DNA of 64,000 nucleotides from Arenibacter amylolyticus (GCF_002150785.1 NZ_MTAZ01000007.1:123033-187032); one strand, 5' to 3'; shown: positions 54,257 to 63,483, counted from the stretch's first letter. Program-made: numbers and translations. The notes: a model not told the origin generated them from the letters alone.

Positions 54257-55882
54257 TTATTTCTTTCTACTGATCATATTATTCAACAAAATAATTGGTA
54301 TCACCCCTGTTAACACTACTACCAAGGAAGCGTTTGCAGATTCTGCAATCATCTCATTGGTCGCCATATCAAAGGCTTTGGTTGCTAGGGTATGGAAGTT
54401 AAAGGGTCTTAAAATTAAGGTTAAAGGAAGTTCCTTTAAGATATCCACAAAGGCCAATAACACGGCCCCAGCAATACTATTCTTAATTAAAGGTAAATCT
54501 ATTTTCCATAGGGTCCTTAAAGGAGAGGCGCCCAATGAACGCGCCACCTCGTTTACGGAGGCCCCAGTTTTTTGAAATCCTGCATCAATAGCATTATACC
54601 CAACCGCCATAAACCGTACAATATATGCCACTACTAAGATAAACAATGTTCCCGATAAAATCATCCCAAGGTCGTTGGATAGCACCCAGTTGAGTTTTCT
54701 ATCTAGGCCCATCATAGGTATCATAACTCCTACTGCAATAACTGCACCAGGAATGGCATATCCTATGGAAGCGGTCCGCGCTATATGTTTGGTCCACCGC
54801 AAGGGACTAAGGCGAATGGTATACAATAGGAAGATGGATATTACCGCTATGGCCATTGCAGCGCCTATTGCCAGTGAAAAACTTCTAAATATCAGAATAC
54901 CAAATTCAGCATTTACCACATAGCTCCAGGTAAGGGATACCCAATAGAATAGTTGGGCAAGCGGTAAAATAAAGCTTATCAGGAGCACTGCCAGGCAAAG
55001 TGCGGTGTACAACCATCTTGTACCTTTGTGTTTTGGACTCACCCTAATAGCGGGTTTGGCCCCAGTATTGGCCGCATTCCAATTACGGCTCCCTCTTTGG
55101 AAATTCTCCAACCATATCAATACCAATACGATGAGGGTTAAAATAGCCGAGAGGTATATAGCGGTATTGATATCGCCAAAAGAAAACCAGGCTCTAAAAA
55201 TCCCAGAGGTAAATGTATCTACCCCAAAGTATTTCACGGTCCCATAGTCATTTAGCACCTCCATCCCCACCAAGGCAATCCCTCCTGCCACTGCTGGTCT
55301 GGCCATGGGAAGGGCAATCTTGGCGAACATCTGTATGCGATTGCTCCCCAAAAGAAAAGCTGCCTCCTGCATGGCGCTGGACTGTTGCATAAAAGATGCC
55401 CTACAGATTACATACACATAAGGAAACAGGCTAATAGAGAGAATAAAAATAGCCCCAGGCATGTTCATAATATCTACAATAGCGCCTTTAAAATGTATAT
55501 CAAAATTATTGCGAAAAAAGGCCTGCACCGGGCCCGTATATTCCAAAATCCCCACATAGCTATACCCCATCATATACGAGGGAAAAGCAAGCGGTAAGAT
55601 TAATAACCATTCAAAATACTTACGCCCGGGAAAGTCGTACATAGAGACCAACCAGGCCATACTCACCCCAATCAGGAAGGTGAAAAACCCCACCCCCAGT
55701 AACAAGAGGGCGGAATTGACAAAATAAGAAGGCAGCAAATTGGACGCAATATGCTCCCAATGCTCCCCAGGCTTATCGAAAAGCTTGATCAAAATAGTGA
55801 AGATGGGAGTCAGGACCAACAGTAGTATTACCGTTGCCCCACCCGTCCACTTATTCCACCAATAGGTGGTTCTCTTTGCCAT
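54257..55882 (-). CDS. fbpB: Fbp-type ferric iron ABC transporter permease
   Basis: The 541-residue protein is a duplicated ABC permease with about 12 membrane helices. Each half has a binding-protein-dependent transport EAA-type loop: QEAAFLLGSNRIQMFAKIALPMARP in the first and NEVARSLGASPLRTLWKIDLPLIK in the second. Both contact the ATPase. The length fits FbpB/SfuB proteins. It lies 113 bases after the substrate-binding protein gene, a gap that holds a strong hairpin. Confidence 0.93.
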   Translation of the reverse strand: MAKRTTYWWNKWTGGATVILLLVLTPIFTILIKLFDKPGEHWEHIASNLLPSYFVNSALLLLGVGFFTFLIGVSMAWLVSMYDFPGRKYFEWLLILPLAFPSYMMGYSYVGILEYTGPVQAFFRNNFDIHFKGAIVDIMNMPGAIFILSISLFPYVYVICRASFMQQSSAMQEAAFLLGSNRIQMFAKIALPMARPAVAGGIALVGMEVLNDYGTVKYFGVDTFTSGIFRAWFSFGDINTAIYLSAILTLIVLVLIWLENFQRGSRNWNAANTGAKPAIRVSPKHKGTRWLYTALCLAVLLISFILPLAQLFYWVSLTWSYVVNAEFGILIFRSFSLAIGAAMAIAVISIFLLYTIRLSPLRWTKHIARTASIGYAIPGAVIAVGVMIPMMGLDRKLNWVLSNDLGMILSGTLFILVVAYIVRFMAVGYNAIDAGFQKTGASVNEVARSLGASPLRTLWKIDLPLIKNSIAGAVLLAFVDILKELPLTLILRPFNFHTLATKAFDMATNEMIAESANASLVVVLTGVIPIILLNNMISRKK

Positions 55883-55945
55883 TTATAAATGCTATTCAAT
55901 GTTTTGGACCTTTTAGAAATCCAAAACTTCTTAAACTTTTAGAGC

Positions 55946-55981
55946 AAGACCAAGAAGGTTATTTAAAGCCTTTTTGGTCTT
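55946..55981 (-). promoter_or_regulatory. Intercistronic hairpin between fbpA and fbpB
   Basis: The arms AAGACCAAGAAGG (55946-55958) and CCTTTTTGGTCTT (55969-55981) pair over 13 positions with one mismatch around a 10-base AT-rich loop. On the transcript it follows the SBP gene and precedes the permease gene. No U run follows. It probably protects or attenuates the transcript so that the binding protein is made in excess, a common arrangement in ABC importer operons. The effect is inferred. Confidence 0.6.
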
Positions 55982-55995
55982 ACTCCCTCCCCTTC

Positions 55996-57027
55996 TTATT
56001 TCCAACCGGCCTCATCAAAGATCTTAACGGCCTTGCTATTGTATTCCCCCAGTTTATAGAGTTCTACGGTGTCCGTTTTAAAATCGCCCCAAGTCTTTAA
56101 AATAGAGGCTTTACTAGCCTTAGGATTGATGGGGTATTCGTAGTTTAAATTCGCTAGTGTCTGCTGCGCTTCCTCCCCGGAGAGGAATTCCATAAGCTTA
56201 ATAGCATTTTCTTTATTGGGTGCATATTTAGTTACCCCTATACCGCTGATATTAATATGGGTACCCCTTCCTTCCTGGTTTGGAAAAATAATACCGACCT
56301 GCTCTCCCGCCTTGCGCTCTTCCGCATTTTTATCGTTCAGCATTAATCCAATATAATAGGTATTTACCACAGCAATGTCTCCTTCACCAGCAGCCACCGC
56401 CTTTACTTGATCCCGATCACTACCTTTTGGATTCCTTGCCATATTGGCAACTACTCCCTCTGCCCACTCCTTGGCCTTTTCTTCACCATGGGCTAAAATA
56501 ATAGAGGCCAACATAGATTGGTTGTACACATTTTCTGAGGAGCGGATCACTACTTTGCCCTTCCATTTGGGGTCTGCCAAGTCTTCGTAGGTCTTAATAT
56601 CTTCCGGATTCACCCTATCTTTGGCATAAGCGATAATCCTTGCCCTATAGGTTAAACCGTACCAATGTCCGTCTTTCTCCCTAAATTCCGATCCAATATT
56701 GCTTTCCAAAACCTGGGAACTAACGGGTTGTAAAAGGTCCCTAGACTGTGCACGATACAGTCTACCAGCATCCACAGTAATCAATATATCTGCATTGGAA
56801 TCCTTGCCTTCTGTCTCCAAACGCTGGATAAGCTCATCGGCACTAGCATTTACAATATTGACCTTGATTCCAGTCTCTTCAGTAAATTTGGAAAAAAGCT
56901 CATCATCTGCCTTGTAATGGCGGTGTGTATAAACGTTAACCACTTCCTTGGATTTTGAAGCTTCACCACATGCCACAAATAAAGTCATTAAGCTCAGTAT
57001 AAAACCGAATTTTAGGGTATTCCTCAT
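55996..57027 (-). CDS. fbpA: Ferric iron ABC transporter substrate-binding lipoprotein
   Basis: The 343-residue protein starts with a lipoprotein signal peptide (SLMTLFVACGEASKS; lipobox Cys20). The mature part is a class I ferric-binding fold: VVNVYTHRHYKADDELFSKF, ADILITVDAGRLYRAQ, YGLTYRARIIAYAKD and DIAVVNTYYIGLM, where the Tyr-Tyr pair fits the iron-ligand tyrosines of FbpA. It collects Fe(III) in the periplasm for the FbpBC transporter. It is the first gene of the operon and has the best promoter in the window just upstream. Confidence 0.93.
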   Translation of the reverse strand: MRNTLKFGFILSLMTLFVACGEASKSKEVVNVYTHRHYKADDELFSKFTEETGIKVNIVNASADELIQRLETEGKDSNADILITVDAGRLYRAQSRDLLQPVSSQVLESNIGSEFREKDGHWYGLTYRARIIAYAKDRVNPEDIKTYEDLADPKWKGKVVIRSSENVYNQSMLASIILAHGEEKAKEWAEGVVANMARNPKGSDRDQVKAVAAGEGDIAVVNTYYIGLMLNDKNAEERKAGEQVGIIFPNQEGRGTHINISGIGVTKYAPNKENAIKLMEFLSGEEAQQTLANLNYEYPINPKASKASILKTWGDFKTDTVELYKLGEYNSKAVKIFDEAGWK

Positions 57028-57052
57028 CTGTTTTGTTTTTTTGTTTGATCTG

Positions 57053-57082
57053 CAAAGGTAAGCTTATTTAGACTTGTTACAA
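57053..57082 (-). promoter_or_regulatory. Bacteroidota-type promoter of the fbpABC operon
   Basis: On the minus strand there is TTG (57080-57082), a 19-base spacer, then TACCTTTG (57053-57060). This fits the Bacteroidota housekeeping consensus of TTG at -33 and TAnnTTTG at -7. The start of fbpA is 25 bases beyond the -7 box. A perfect palindrome (57073-57087) overlaps the -33 box. Confidence 0.7.
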
Positions 57083-57087
57083 ACAAG
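57073..57087. promoter_or_regulatory. Palindrome overlapping the fbpA -33 box (candidate operator)
   Basis: CTTGTT, ACA, AACAAG. The 6-3-6 palindrome covers the TTG of the promoter, so a protein bound here would block RNA polymerase. An iron-responsive repressor would be expected for this operon. The sequence does not match a classic Fur box. Confidence 0.5.
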
Positions 57088-57380
57088 AAGTAATTACATT
57101 AGCTGTTCGTTTTGGATGAGTGAAGCGCTTCCCTACCCCTAAAACTGCAACTAAAATTAATCCCAACCACCCATTGAAAGAAAACCCCTGGAAATGAACA
57201 AACTACCCAGACTACACTAAGCGTATCGGCCGCTACCAATAACTTTCTCCTTTTAAAAAGATTCTTGTTTTGGCTAGTAGAACCAAAAAATACTGGAAAA
57301 GGGATCACTTAACAATTAGGGACTACTCCCAATGCAAGAGTTACTTTACCAAAAAACCTATCCCACTAACGCCTTATTGA
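57088..57380. other. Gap between fbpA promoter and EamA gene
   Basis: About 290 bases without a convincing gene. A 69-codon open frame at 57099-57308 has no recognisable similarity or signal and is not called. No clear terminator hairpin was seen for the EamA gene, which ends at 57381. Confidence 0.5.
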
Positions 57381-58280
57381 TTACGTTGAGACTCCCTCTT
57401 TCCTTTTAAAATTAATGAGTACTACCGCAAATAAAATGATTAGGATCCCTCCCCACTGAAGCGGACTTATATCTTCATGTAATACCCAATAGGCACTAAA
57501 AACAGAAACTGGTATTTCCAAGGCTGCTATAATACTTCCTAAACCTGTCCTTATTTTTGGAAACCCCCTATTGAACAATAGTGGGGGAAGCAGGGTACCA
57601 AATACACCCAGAAAAGCTCCCCAACTAATAAAGCTCCTCCAACTAAAGTCTTGCAAAATTTGAAGGTTCCAAAATAAGATTACCACTATAAATCCGCCAT
57701 ACACTAAGTATTGGGTACGTACAAGGATGGGGAGCTGCAAACCCACCCGAGTAGTTGCGTACATTACCCCCGTAAAGCTCAAAGCAGCCAACAGCCCAAA
57801 TCCGATACCTCTAAGATCCAATTCTACATTGGTCTCAAAGACTTTCGCAGCCAAGAGCGTACCCACTATGGCCACCAGAGCACCCACTATTTTAATACCA
57901 CTGACCAATTTCCGGGCCGTAAAAAACTCTAAAGCCACCCCCATCCAAATGGTCTGCATCAGGAGGATTATACCTACGGACACCGGCACATATTGGATAG
58001 ATAAGTAATAGAAACTACTGGTTAACCCCAAAAAGCTTCCAAAGAGCATTAATTTTAATTTTGGATGTTTTGGGGTACCCGCTACTTTCTCACCTACCTC
58101 TTTTTTAGAAAAAAAATAGGCCAAAACGCTCAATACCAATACCCCAAATAAGTACTGGGAAAAGGCAAGTCCCGCAGTTCCCAAGCCCTGGTTGTTGGCA
58201 TATTTAACAAAGGTGGCCAACACCCCATAACTAGATGCGCCAATGGCTATATACAATACCCCCCTAAGATGTGTGTTCAT
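57381..58280 (-). CDS. EamA/DMT-family transporter
   Basis: The 299-residue protein has ten predicted membrane helices in two EamA repeats. The first starts GVLYIAIGASSYGVLATFVKYA and the second LLAALSFTGVMYATTRVG. The repeats end with the usual aromatic/Pro-rich helices (GAFLGVFGTLLPPLLFNRGF, ALEIPVSVFSAYWVLHEDISPLQWGG). Members export amino acids, nucleobases or other small metabolites. The substrate here cannot be told. A possible -7 box (TATGTTTG) is 44-51 bases upstream of the start, without a clear -33. Confidence 0.9.
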   Translation of the reverse strand: MNTHLRGVLYIAIGASSYGVLATFVKYANNQGLGTAGLAFSQYLFGVLVLSVLAYFFSKKEVGEKVAGTPKHPKLKLMLFGSFLGLTSSFYYLSIQYVPVSVGIILLMQTIWMGVALEFFTARKLVSGIKIVGALVAIVGTLLAAKVFETNVELDLRGIGFGLLAALSFTGVMYATTRVGLQLPILVRTQYLVYGGFIVVILFWNLQILQDFSWRSFISWGAFLGVFGTLLPPLLFNRGFPKIRTGLGSIIAALEIPVSVFSAYWVLHEDISPLQWGGILIILFAVVLINFKRKEGVST

Positions 58281-58621
58281 TACTTTTAAATTGAGTGAAA
58301 TTCTTCCTACGGAAAATAAAAGGCAAACATAATCAATCAGAAAGACACCTCGGTTTTAGTAACCAGAAGCACGGGGGGGGGGCCTGTAAACCTACAGAGG
58401 CTAACTAGCGCCAACAAATGAAATATAGCACCTACAAGATTATTTTTCCATTACAATTCCACTTAATTTTGCAGGCCGCTATCTTCCCTAGGATTTAGAA
58501 GGTCACATCCTCCAATCCCAGTAGCTTCCATAATTAATATTCGTATTTTTACATCCAAATAAAACCCGTTATTTGCACCAGCACAAATACTTAATTACGA
58601 TCCCATACACTTGTATTGATT
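58281..58621. other. Divergent gap between EamA and pyruvate kinase-like genes
   Basis: This 341-base region holds no gene. TATGTTTG on the minus strand (58324-58331) is a candidate -7 box for the EamA gene. A run of ten G lies at 58373-58382. Nothing clear was seen for the plus-strand gene. Confidence 0.4.
58373..58382. repeat. Homopolymer tract of ten G
   Basis: A run of ten consecutive G in the divergent gap between two genes. Poly-G tracts of this length are prone to slippage during replication and could change promoter spacing, though a sequencing or assembly artefact must also be considered. Confidence 0.8.
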
Positions 58622-60166
58622 ATGGAACTGGAAAGACTAGAAAAGGAACTGGAGAAAATCTATATCACCCTCATAGAAAAGGAAAAGGTTGCCAATAGCA
58701 TTGCATCCTCCGTACATCCTCAATACAGGTCGAGCTCTAAAAACCTCTATCGCTATTTATTATTGCGCAGTACCGATATTCGGGAGATTCAGGCTGGTTT
58801 ATCGGAATTGGGGATATCCTCTTTGGGCAGCGGCGCAGGATATGTATACGATAATATATCAGGGGCACTGAAGCTGGTGAAATTATTGAACGGTACATCC
58901 TGGGAGCAAAATTCCGATATGGAAGCCATTGGTTTTACGGGCAGCAAGAAATTATTGGTACAGCATGCAAACCACCTATTTAAGGTGGACTCCAAGGTAA
59001 GGGACACAGAAATTATGGTCACCATGCCCGATGAAGCTGCTACGGACAAAGACCTCATAAAACGGCTGCAGGAAGCGGGTATGGGTATTGCCCGATTAAA
59101 TCTAAGCCATGGCAACGAAGAACTATGGAGTAAAATTTTAAAGAATGTTGGGAGCGTGGAAAAGGAAACCGAACTTCCTATCCATATTTACATGGATCTT
59201 CCGGGCCCCAAAATACGGATCAGCAACATCTACAAACAAGACCGCCCAGAAACGTCTTTAGTGTCGGTTCCCCTTATAGAAATAAACAACACATCGCGCT
59301 TATTGCTTATAAAACCGGAGCCCGCCCTACTTTCCGAGGGGTCTAACGTTTTAAGTTTCTCCGAAAACATCCCGTTGATAGAAGTCTCTCTTCCTCAGAT
59401 TATAGATAACCTTAAAGTAGGGGAACGGGTATTTTTTGATGATGGTACCTTTGAAGCCGTAGTAGAAACTATTAATAATGGCACCGCTACCATTTGCATA
59501 AAAAATGCATACAAAAAGAAATTACGCCCCGGCAAGGGCATAAACTTGCCCGACACCAATTTAGAACTTCCTTCCCTTACCTCCGAAGATCTAGAATTAT
59601 TGCCTTTCATTATAAAGCACTCGGATATGATTGGCTATTCCTTTGTGAAAAATGCCGATGATGTTTCCCTACTTTATAGTGAACTGGAAAAACTAGGCAA
59701 TACAGATATTGGGGTAATCTTTAAAATAGAGAATAGTACCGCCTTTGAGAACCTGCCCGCCATACTTTTTAGAGCAATGCAAAGACCAAAAATCGGGATA
59801 ATGATTGCAAGGGGCGATTTAGCAGTGGAGGTAGGATTTGAACGGATATCAGAGGTGCAAAACGAAATTCTCTGGTTGTGTGAAGCAGCTCAGATTCCAG
59901 TAGTATGGGCTACCCAAGTATTGGATACCATGGCCAAAAAAGGGATGGCCACACGTGCAGAAATCTCCGACGCCACCATAAGTGCCCAAGCGGAGTGTGT
60001 AATGCTCAATAAGGGTCCTTTTATAGTAGAGGCCACCCAAACTTTAAAGAACGTATTGGGGCGCATGGAGGCCCATTCCCAAAAATCCAAGAACACCCTA
60101 AGAGCCTTAAAAGTCGCAAAAAAAGGTTTAAAAGATATCCACGGGCAGTACACAGAGGATGCTTAG
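58622..60166 (+). CDS. Pyruvate kinase-like protein with N-terminal extension and no C-terminal domain
   Basis: The 514-residue protein starts at ATG 58622. An in-frame TTG six bases earlier is possible. Residues 1-125 are a helical extension (SVHPQYRSSSKNLYRYLLLR). The pyruvate kinase barrel follows: AGMGIARLNLSHGNEE, YMDLPGPKIRI, the PEP/Mg site in VIFKIENSTAFENLP and IMIARGDLAVEVGFERI, then WATQVLDTMAKKGMATRAEISD. These match the catalytic Lys, Glu and Asp of the family. The sequence ends soon after, so the usual C-terminal allosteric domain is missing. It may be a paralogue with altered control or another role beside the main glycolytic enzyme. No other glycolytic gene is nearby. Confidence 0.88.
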   Translation: MELERLEKELEKIYITLIEKEKVANSIASSVHPQYRSSSKNLYRYLLLRSTDIREIQAGLSELGISSLGSGAGYVYDNISGALKLVKLLNGTSWEQNSDMEAIGFTGSKKLLVQHANHLFKVDSKVRDTEIMVTMPDEAATDKDLIKRLQEAGMGIARLNLSHGNEELWSKILKNVGSVEKETELPIHIYMDLPGPKIRISNIYKQDRPETSLVSVPLIEINNTSRLLLIKPEPALLSEGSNVLSFSENIPLIEVSLPQIIDNLKVGERVFFDDGTFEAVVETINNGTATICIKNAYKKKLRPGKGINLPDTNLELPSLTSEDLELLPFIIKHSDMIGYSFVKNADDVSLLYSELEKLGNTDIGVIFKIENSTAFENLPAILFRAMQRPKIGIMIARGDLAVEVGFERISEVQNEILWLCEAAQIPVVWATQVLDTMAKKGMATRAEISDATISAQAECVMLNKGPFIVEATQTLKNVLGRMEAHSQKSKNTLRALKVAKKGLKDIHGQYTEDA

Positions 60167-60187
60167 ATCCAAACAAATAACAAAACA

Positions 60188-60202
60188 CGAGCGTGACGCT
60201 CG
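60188..60202. terminator. Hairpin between convergent genes
   Basis: CGAGCG, TGA, CGCTCG forms a 6-bp GC-rich stem with a 3-base loop. It lies between the convergent ends of the pyruvate kinase-like gene (60166) and the acetyltransferase gene (60307). No U run follows, so its strength as a terminator is uncertain. Confidence 0.4.
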
Positions 60203-60306
60203 CGCAAGCGGTTATGAGCGGAGTGATGCCTGTTTACAGACATAGTAAACTCGCTCTAAGAAACAGAAGCTTCACCACACAAACGAATACAAATTAAAGC
60301 TAATCC

Positions 60307-60879
60307 CTACAGTTTTCGTTTTACTTCACAGGGATTTCCAAATGCCAAAACATTGTTGGGCAAGTCTTTAGTGACCACACTTCCAGCGCCAATGGTTACG
60401 TTGTCCCCAATAGTAACGCCTGGGAAAATCACGGTATTCCCACCTATCCACACATTATCACCAATGGCAACTGGCTGAGCAAAAGTGAGGTAACGCTTCC
60501 CATGGCCTACATCAACGATTCTTTCCGAGGCTTTTAGTGGATGGCTGGCTGTATATATTTGAACATTAGGGGCGATGAGACCGTTTTTCCCTATGGTTAT
60601 TGTATGATTGTCCAAAAAAATACAATTGGTATTAACAAAGGTGTTATCGCCTATGGTTATGTTTTCCCCATAATCACAAAAGAAGGGGGTTTCTATCCAC
60701 ACCCCGTCTCCTTTCCGCTTAAACAGTTCAGACAGAATCCGCTCCCGCTCATCTCGCAATCTCGAGTCTAAGTTATTGTACTCCTTTAATAATGATCGTG
60801 CATGGTGATAGATTTCTATCAATTCCGCATCCCTAGAATCATAATACGCACCATTAAGCATCTTTTCTTTCTCGGTCAC
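60307..60879 (-). CDS. Maltose/sugar O-acetyltransferase-like protein
   Basis: The 190-residue protein is a left-handed beta-helix acetyltransferase of the Maa/LacA group. It has the N-terminal Maa motif (MTEKEKMLNGAYYDSRDAEL), hexapeptide repeats (ITIGDNTFVNTNCIF; ITIGKNGLIAPN) and the catalytic His in QIYTASHPLKASER. It transfers acetyl from acetyl-CoA to a sugar hydroxyl. The start is GTG at 60877-60879. The next ATG is 18 bases later, but the residues MTEKEKML match the family's usual N-terminus, so the GTG is preferred. It is convergent with the pyruvate kinase-like gene. Confidence 0.92.
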   Translation of the reverse strand: MTEKEKMLNGAYYDSRDAELIEIYHHARSLLKEYNNLDSRLRDERERILSELFKRKGDGVWIETPFFCDYGENITIGDNTFVNTNCIFLDNHTITIGKNGLIAPNVQIYTASHPLKASERIVDVGHGKRYLTFAQPVAIGDNVWIGGNTVIFPGVTIGDNVTIGAGSVVTKDLPNNVLAFGNPCEVKRKL

Positions 60880-61353
60880 CGATGTTGGTTTTTAGGTTAT
60901 GACCTGCAAAATAGGGATAGTTCTTTAGATTTACACCATTATTACAATAGGCTTAAATCTCGATAAATTGCTTAATGCAGCACAGTACTCCCTAAATAAA
61001 ACTTGTCTCCTACAAGTATCCTCACATCCTAGTATGCCCCATATACTAGGTACGAATATTAAAAACAAATCTAGGATATGTTGCACAAGGGAAGATCAGG
61101 GTACGTTATAGAATCCATTAGTGGCAACCTATTAGGATACGCCCCTGGTTAACAATAAGTAAAAACCCAAATTTTACGTATATTTATATAAATTAGGAAT
61201 TTCCCCATCTACTTAGATTCCTTTATTCCTTGTACTGAAATTGATCATTTTTTTTCTGATTAACAAGGTAAAAGATCAGTGACCTCCCCCAAAGATTTAC
61301 GTATAACCATTGCCATCCCATCGTTGTGGGACATGGCAACCAAACACACTATA
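60880..61353. other. Divergent gap with two adjacent inverted repeats
   Basis: This 474-base gap between the acetyltransferase and the peptidase holds no gene. It contains two tight inverted repeats close together: ACTTGT-CTCCT-ACAAGT (61001-61017) and CCTAGTAT-GCCCCAT-ATACTAGG (61028-61050). No clear -33/-7 box was seen. A frame open from a GTG at 61279 joins the peptidase gene but adds no signal-like sequence. Confidence 0.5.
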
Positions 61354-63483
61354 ATGAAAACAACTTTAGCAGCATTAGTGCTATTCGCCTGCCTGTTTCA
61401 GGTACATGCACAATTCCAGGATGCAACACCTCCCATAGCAGAACAGAAAGAACACTGGCGCGTTATTCATAACGATAGTGTATTGGACAACTATTTCTGG
61501 ATGTACGACTATTTTGGAAAGGGACCGGATAGCACTCAGGTTTTAAACTACTTAAGAGCAGAAAACAATTATGTAGATTCTGTAATGCACCTATCTAAAC
61601 CCTTTCAAACTGAGTTATTCTTGGAGATGAAAGCTAGAATAAAAGAAAAAGATGAAAGTGTACCCGTGTTTAAAAACGGCTACTTTTATTACTACAGAAC
61701 AGACGAAGGCAAACAGTATTATAAATTCTGCCGAAAAAAAGAAAGCATGGATTCCCAAGAGGAGGTGTTGTTGGATGTTGACAAAATGGCCGAGGGACAT
61801 TCGTACTATTCAGCTTCCGGATTCGCGGTGAGCCCCAATAATAAATATTTGGCTTATGGCGTGGACACCCTAAGTAGACGGCAATACACGATTTACATAA
61901 AAGATTTAGAATCGGGTTCCATACTAAAAAACAACATTCAAAACACCACAGGCTATCCTTGCTGGGCTAATGACAACCAAACACTTTTCTATACTTCCAA
62001 AAATCCGGCAACCCTATTGTCCGAAAAAATTAAACGACATACCCTAGGTGCAGACGCTGAAAATGACGTAGTGGTCTACCATGAAAAAGATAATAGCAAT
62101 TATATATGGGTTGATAAAAGCAAAAACAATCAATTCATTTTTATTTACTCCCAAGCAACGCTGTCTTCCGAGTTAAGGATGATAAATGCCAATCTACCAA
62201 ACAGTGACTTTAAAGTATTTCAGCCTAGAATGAAGGATGTGTTATACGAGGTACTTCCCCTAAACGATCGATTTTTAATACTTACCAACAAGGATGGCGC
62301 CAAAAACTTCAAATTGATGGAATGTCCGCTTAATACAACCGAAGCCTCCCAATGGACGGAAGTCATCCCTGTACGCAAGGAGGTGTTGTTGGAAAGAGTA
62401 GAAGAGTTTAAAGACTTTATTGTTATCAGTGAACGCGAAAATGGACTTGTGAAATTACGTATTAGGAATTTAGAGAATAATGCAGAGCATTATCTAGATT
62501 TTGGGGAGGCGGCCTATACCGCAGATATAGGTGCCAATCCAGAATATAAAAGCGAAAAATTGAGGTATAGGTATAGCTCTCTTACCACTCCACCCTCCAC
62601 CTATGATTATCACATTAACACCAGAGAAAAAGACTTATTAAAACAAGAGGAGGTTCTTGGCGGATACAATTCAAGTAACTATACTACAGAACGCATATAT
62701 GCCACGGCAAAGGACGGCAGTAAAATACCCATATCCCTAGTTTATAAGAATGATACGAAACTAGATGGAACATCGCCTTTATTACTTTTTGGTTATGGAA
62801 GTTATGGAGCAAGCATGGATGCCCGTTTTGCCAGTACTAGATTAAGCTTATTAAATAGAGGCTTTATATATGCCATAGCCCATATAAGAGGGGGGCAGGA
62901 ACTTGGTCGTGCTTGGTATGAGGATGGGAAGTTGATGAATAAGAAAAACACCTTTACGGATTTCATTGACTGCGGCGAGTATTTAATTCAGGAAAACTAT
63001 ACAGCAAGAGGGCACTTGTATGCCATGGGTGGCAGTGCGGGCGGACTTTTAATGGGGGCTGTTGCAAATATGGCGCCCAATTTATGGAACGGACTTGTTG
63101 CTGCAGTTCCCTTTGTAGATGTAGTAAATACGATGCTGGATGAAAGCATCCCGTTAACCACCAATGAATTTGATGAGTGGGGCAACCCAAAAAACAAAGA
63201 AGCTTATCAATATATAAAATCGTATAGTCCTTATGAAAATATTGAAAAGAAAGACTATCCTAATATTTTCGTTACTACGGGCTTACACGATAGTCAGGTA
63301 CAGTACTTTGAACCCGCAAAATGGGTAGCCAAATTGCGAGCTATGAAAACAGATGAGAATCTTTTACTCCTCCGCACTCAAATGGAATATGGTCATGGTG
63401 GCGCCAGTGGACGGTTTGATTACTTAAAGGAAATAGCCGAGGTCTACGCTTTTTTGCTAAACCTAGAGGGGATCTATCAGTAG
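61354..63483 (+). CDS. Secreted S9 family prolyl oligopeptidase / oligopeptidase B-like protease
   Basis: From ATG 61354 the protein has 709 residues and a clear signal peptide (MKTTLAALVLFACLFQVHAQ), so this start is preferred over the GTG at 61279 in the same frame. The N-terminal part is a beta-propeller. The alpha/beta-hydrolase domain has PLLLFGYGSYGASMDARF, the nucleophile in AMGGSAGGLLMGA, the catalytic Asp in GLHDSQVQYFEP and the His in EYGHGGASGRF. This pattern fits oligopeptidase B or prolyl oligopeptidase. It cleaves short peptides in the periplasm. The gene is followed by a small membrane protein. Confidence 0.93.
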   Translation: MKTTLAALVLFACLFQVHAQFQDATPPIAEQKEHWRVIHNDSVLDNYFWMYDYFGKGPDSTQVLNYLRAENNYVDSVMHLSKPFQTELFLEMKARIKEKDESVPVFKNGYFYYYRTDEGKQYYKFCRKKESMDSQEEVLLDVDKMAEGHSYYSASGFAVSPNNKYLAYGVDTLSRRQYTIYIKDLESGSILKNNIQNTTGYPCWANDNQTLFYTSKNPATLLSEKIKRHTLGADAENDVVVYHEKDNSNYIWVDKSKNNQFIFIYSQATLSSELRMINANLPNSDFKVFQPRMKDVLYEVLPLNDRFLILTNKDGAKNFKLMECPLNTTEASQWTEVIPVRKEVLLERVEEFKDFIVISERENGLVKLRIRNLENNAEHYLDFGEAAYTADIGANPEYKSEKLRYRYSSLTTPPSTYDYHINTREKDLLKQEEVLGGYNSSNYTTERIYATAKDGSKIPISLVYKNDTKLDGTSPLLLFGYGSYGASMDARFASTRLSLLNRGFIYAIAHIRGGQELGRAWYEDGKLMNKKNTFTDFIDCGEYLIQENYTARGHLYAMGGSAGGLLMGAVANMAPNLWNGLVAAVPFVDVVNTMLDESIPLTTNEFDEWGNPKNKEAYQYIKSYSPYENIEKKDYPNIFVTTGLHDSQVQYFEPAKWVAKLRAMKTDENLLLLRTQMEYGHGGASGRFDYLKEIAEVYAFLLNLEGIYQ

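Noticed and set aside
57099..57308. 69-codon open frame on the minus strand between fbpA and the EamA gene
   Set aside because: No recognisable similarity, no good start context and an amino acid composition like random sequence.
61279..61353. Longer N-terminus for the S9 peptidase from a GTG
   Set aside because: It would put 25 polar residues before a clear signal peptide that begins at the ATG at 61354.
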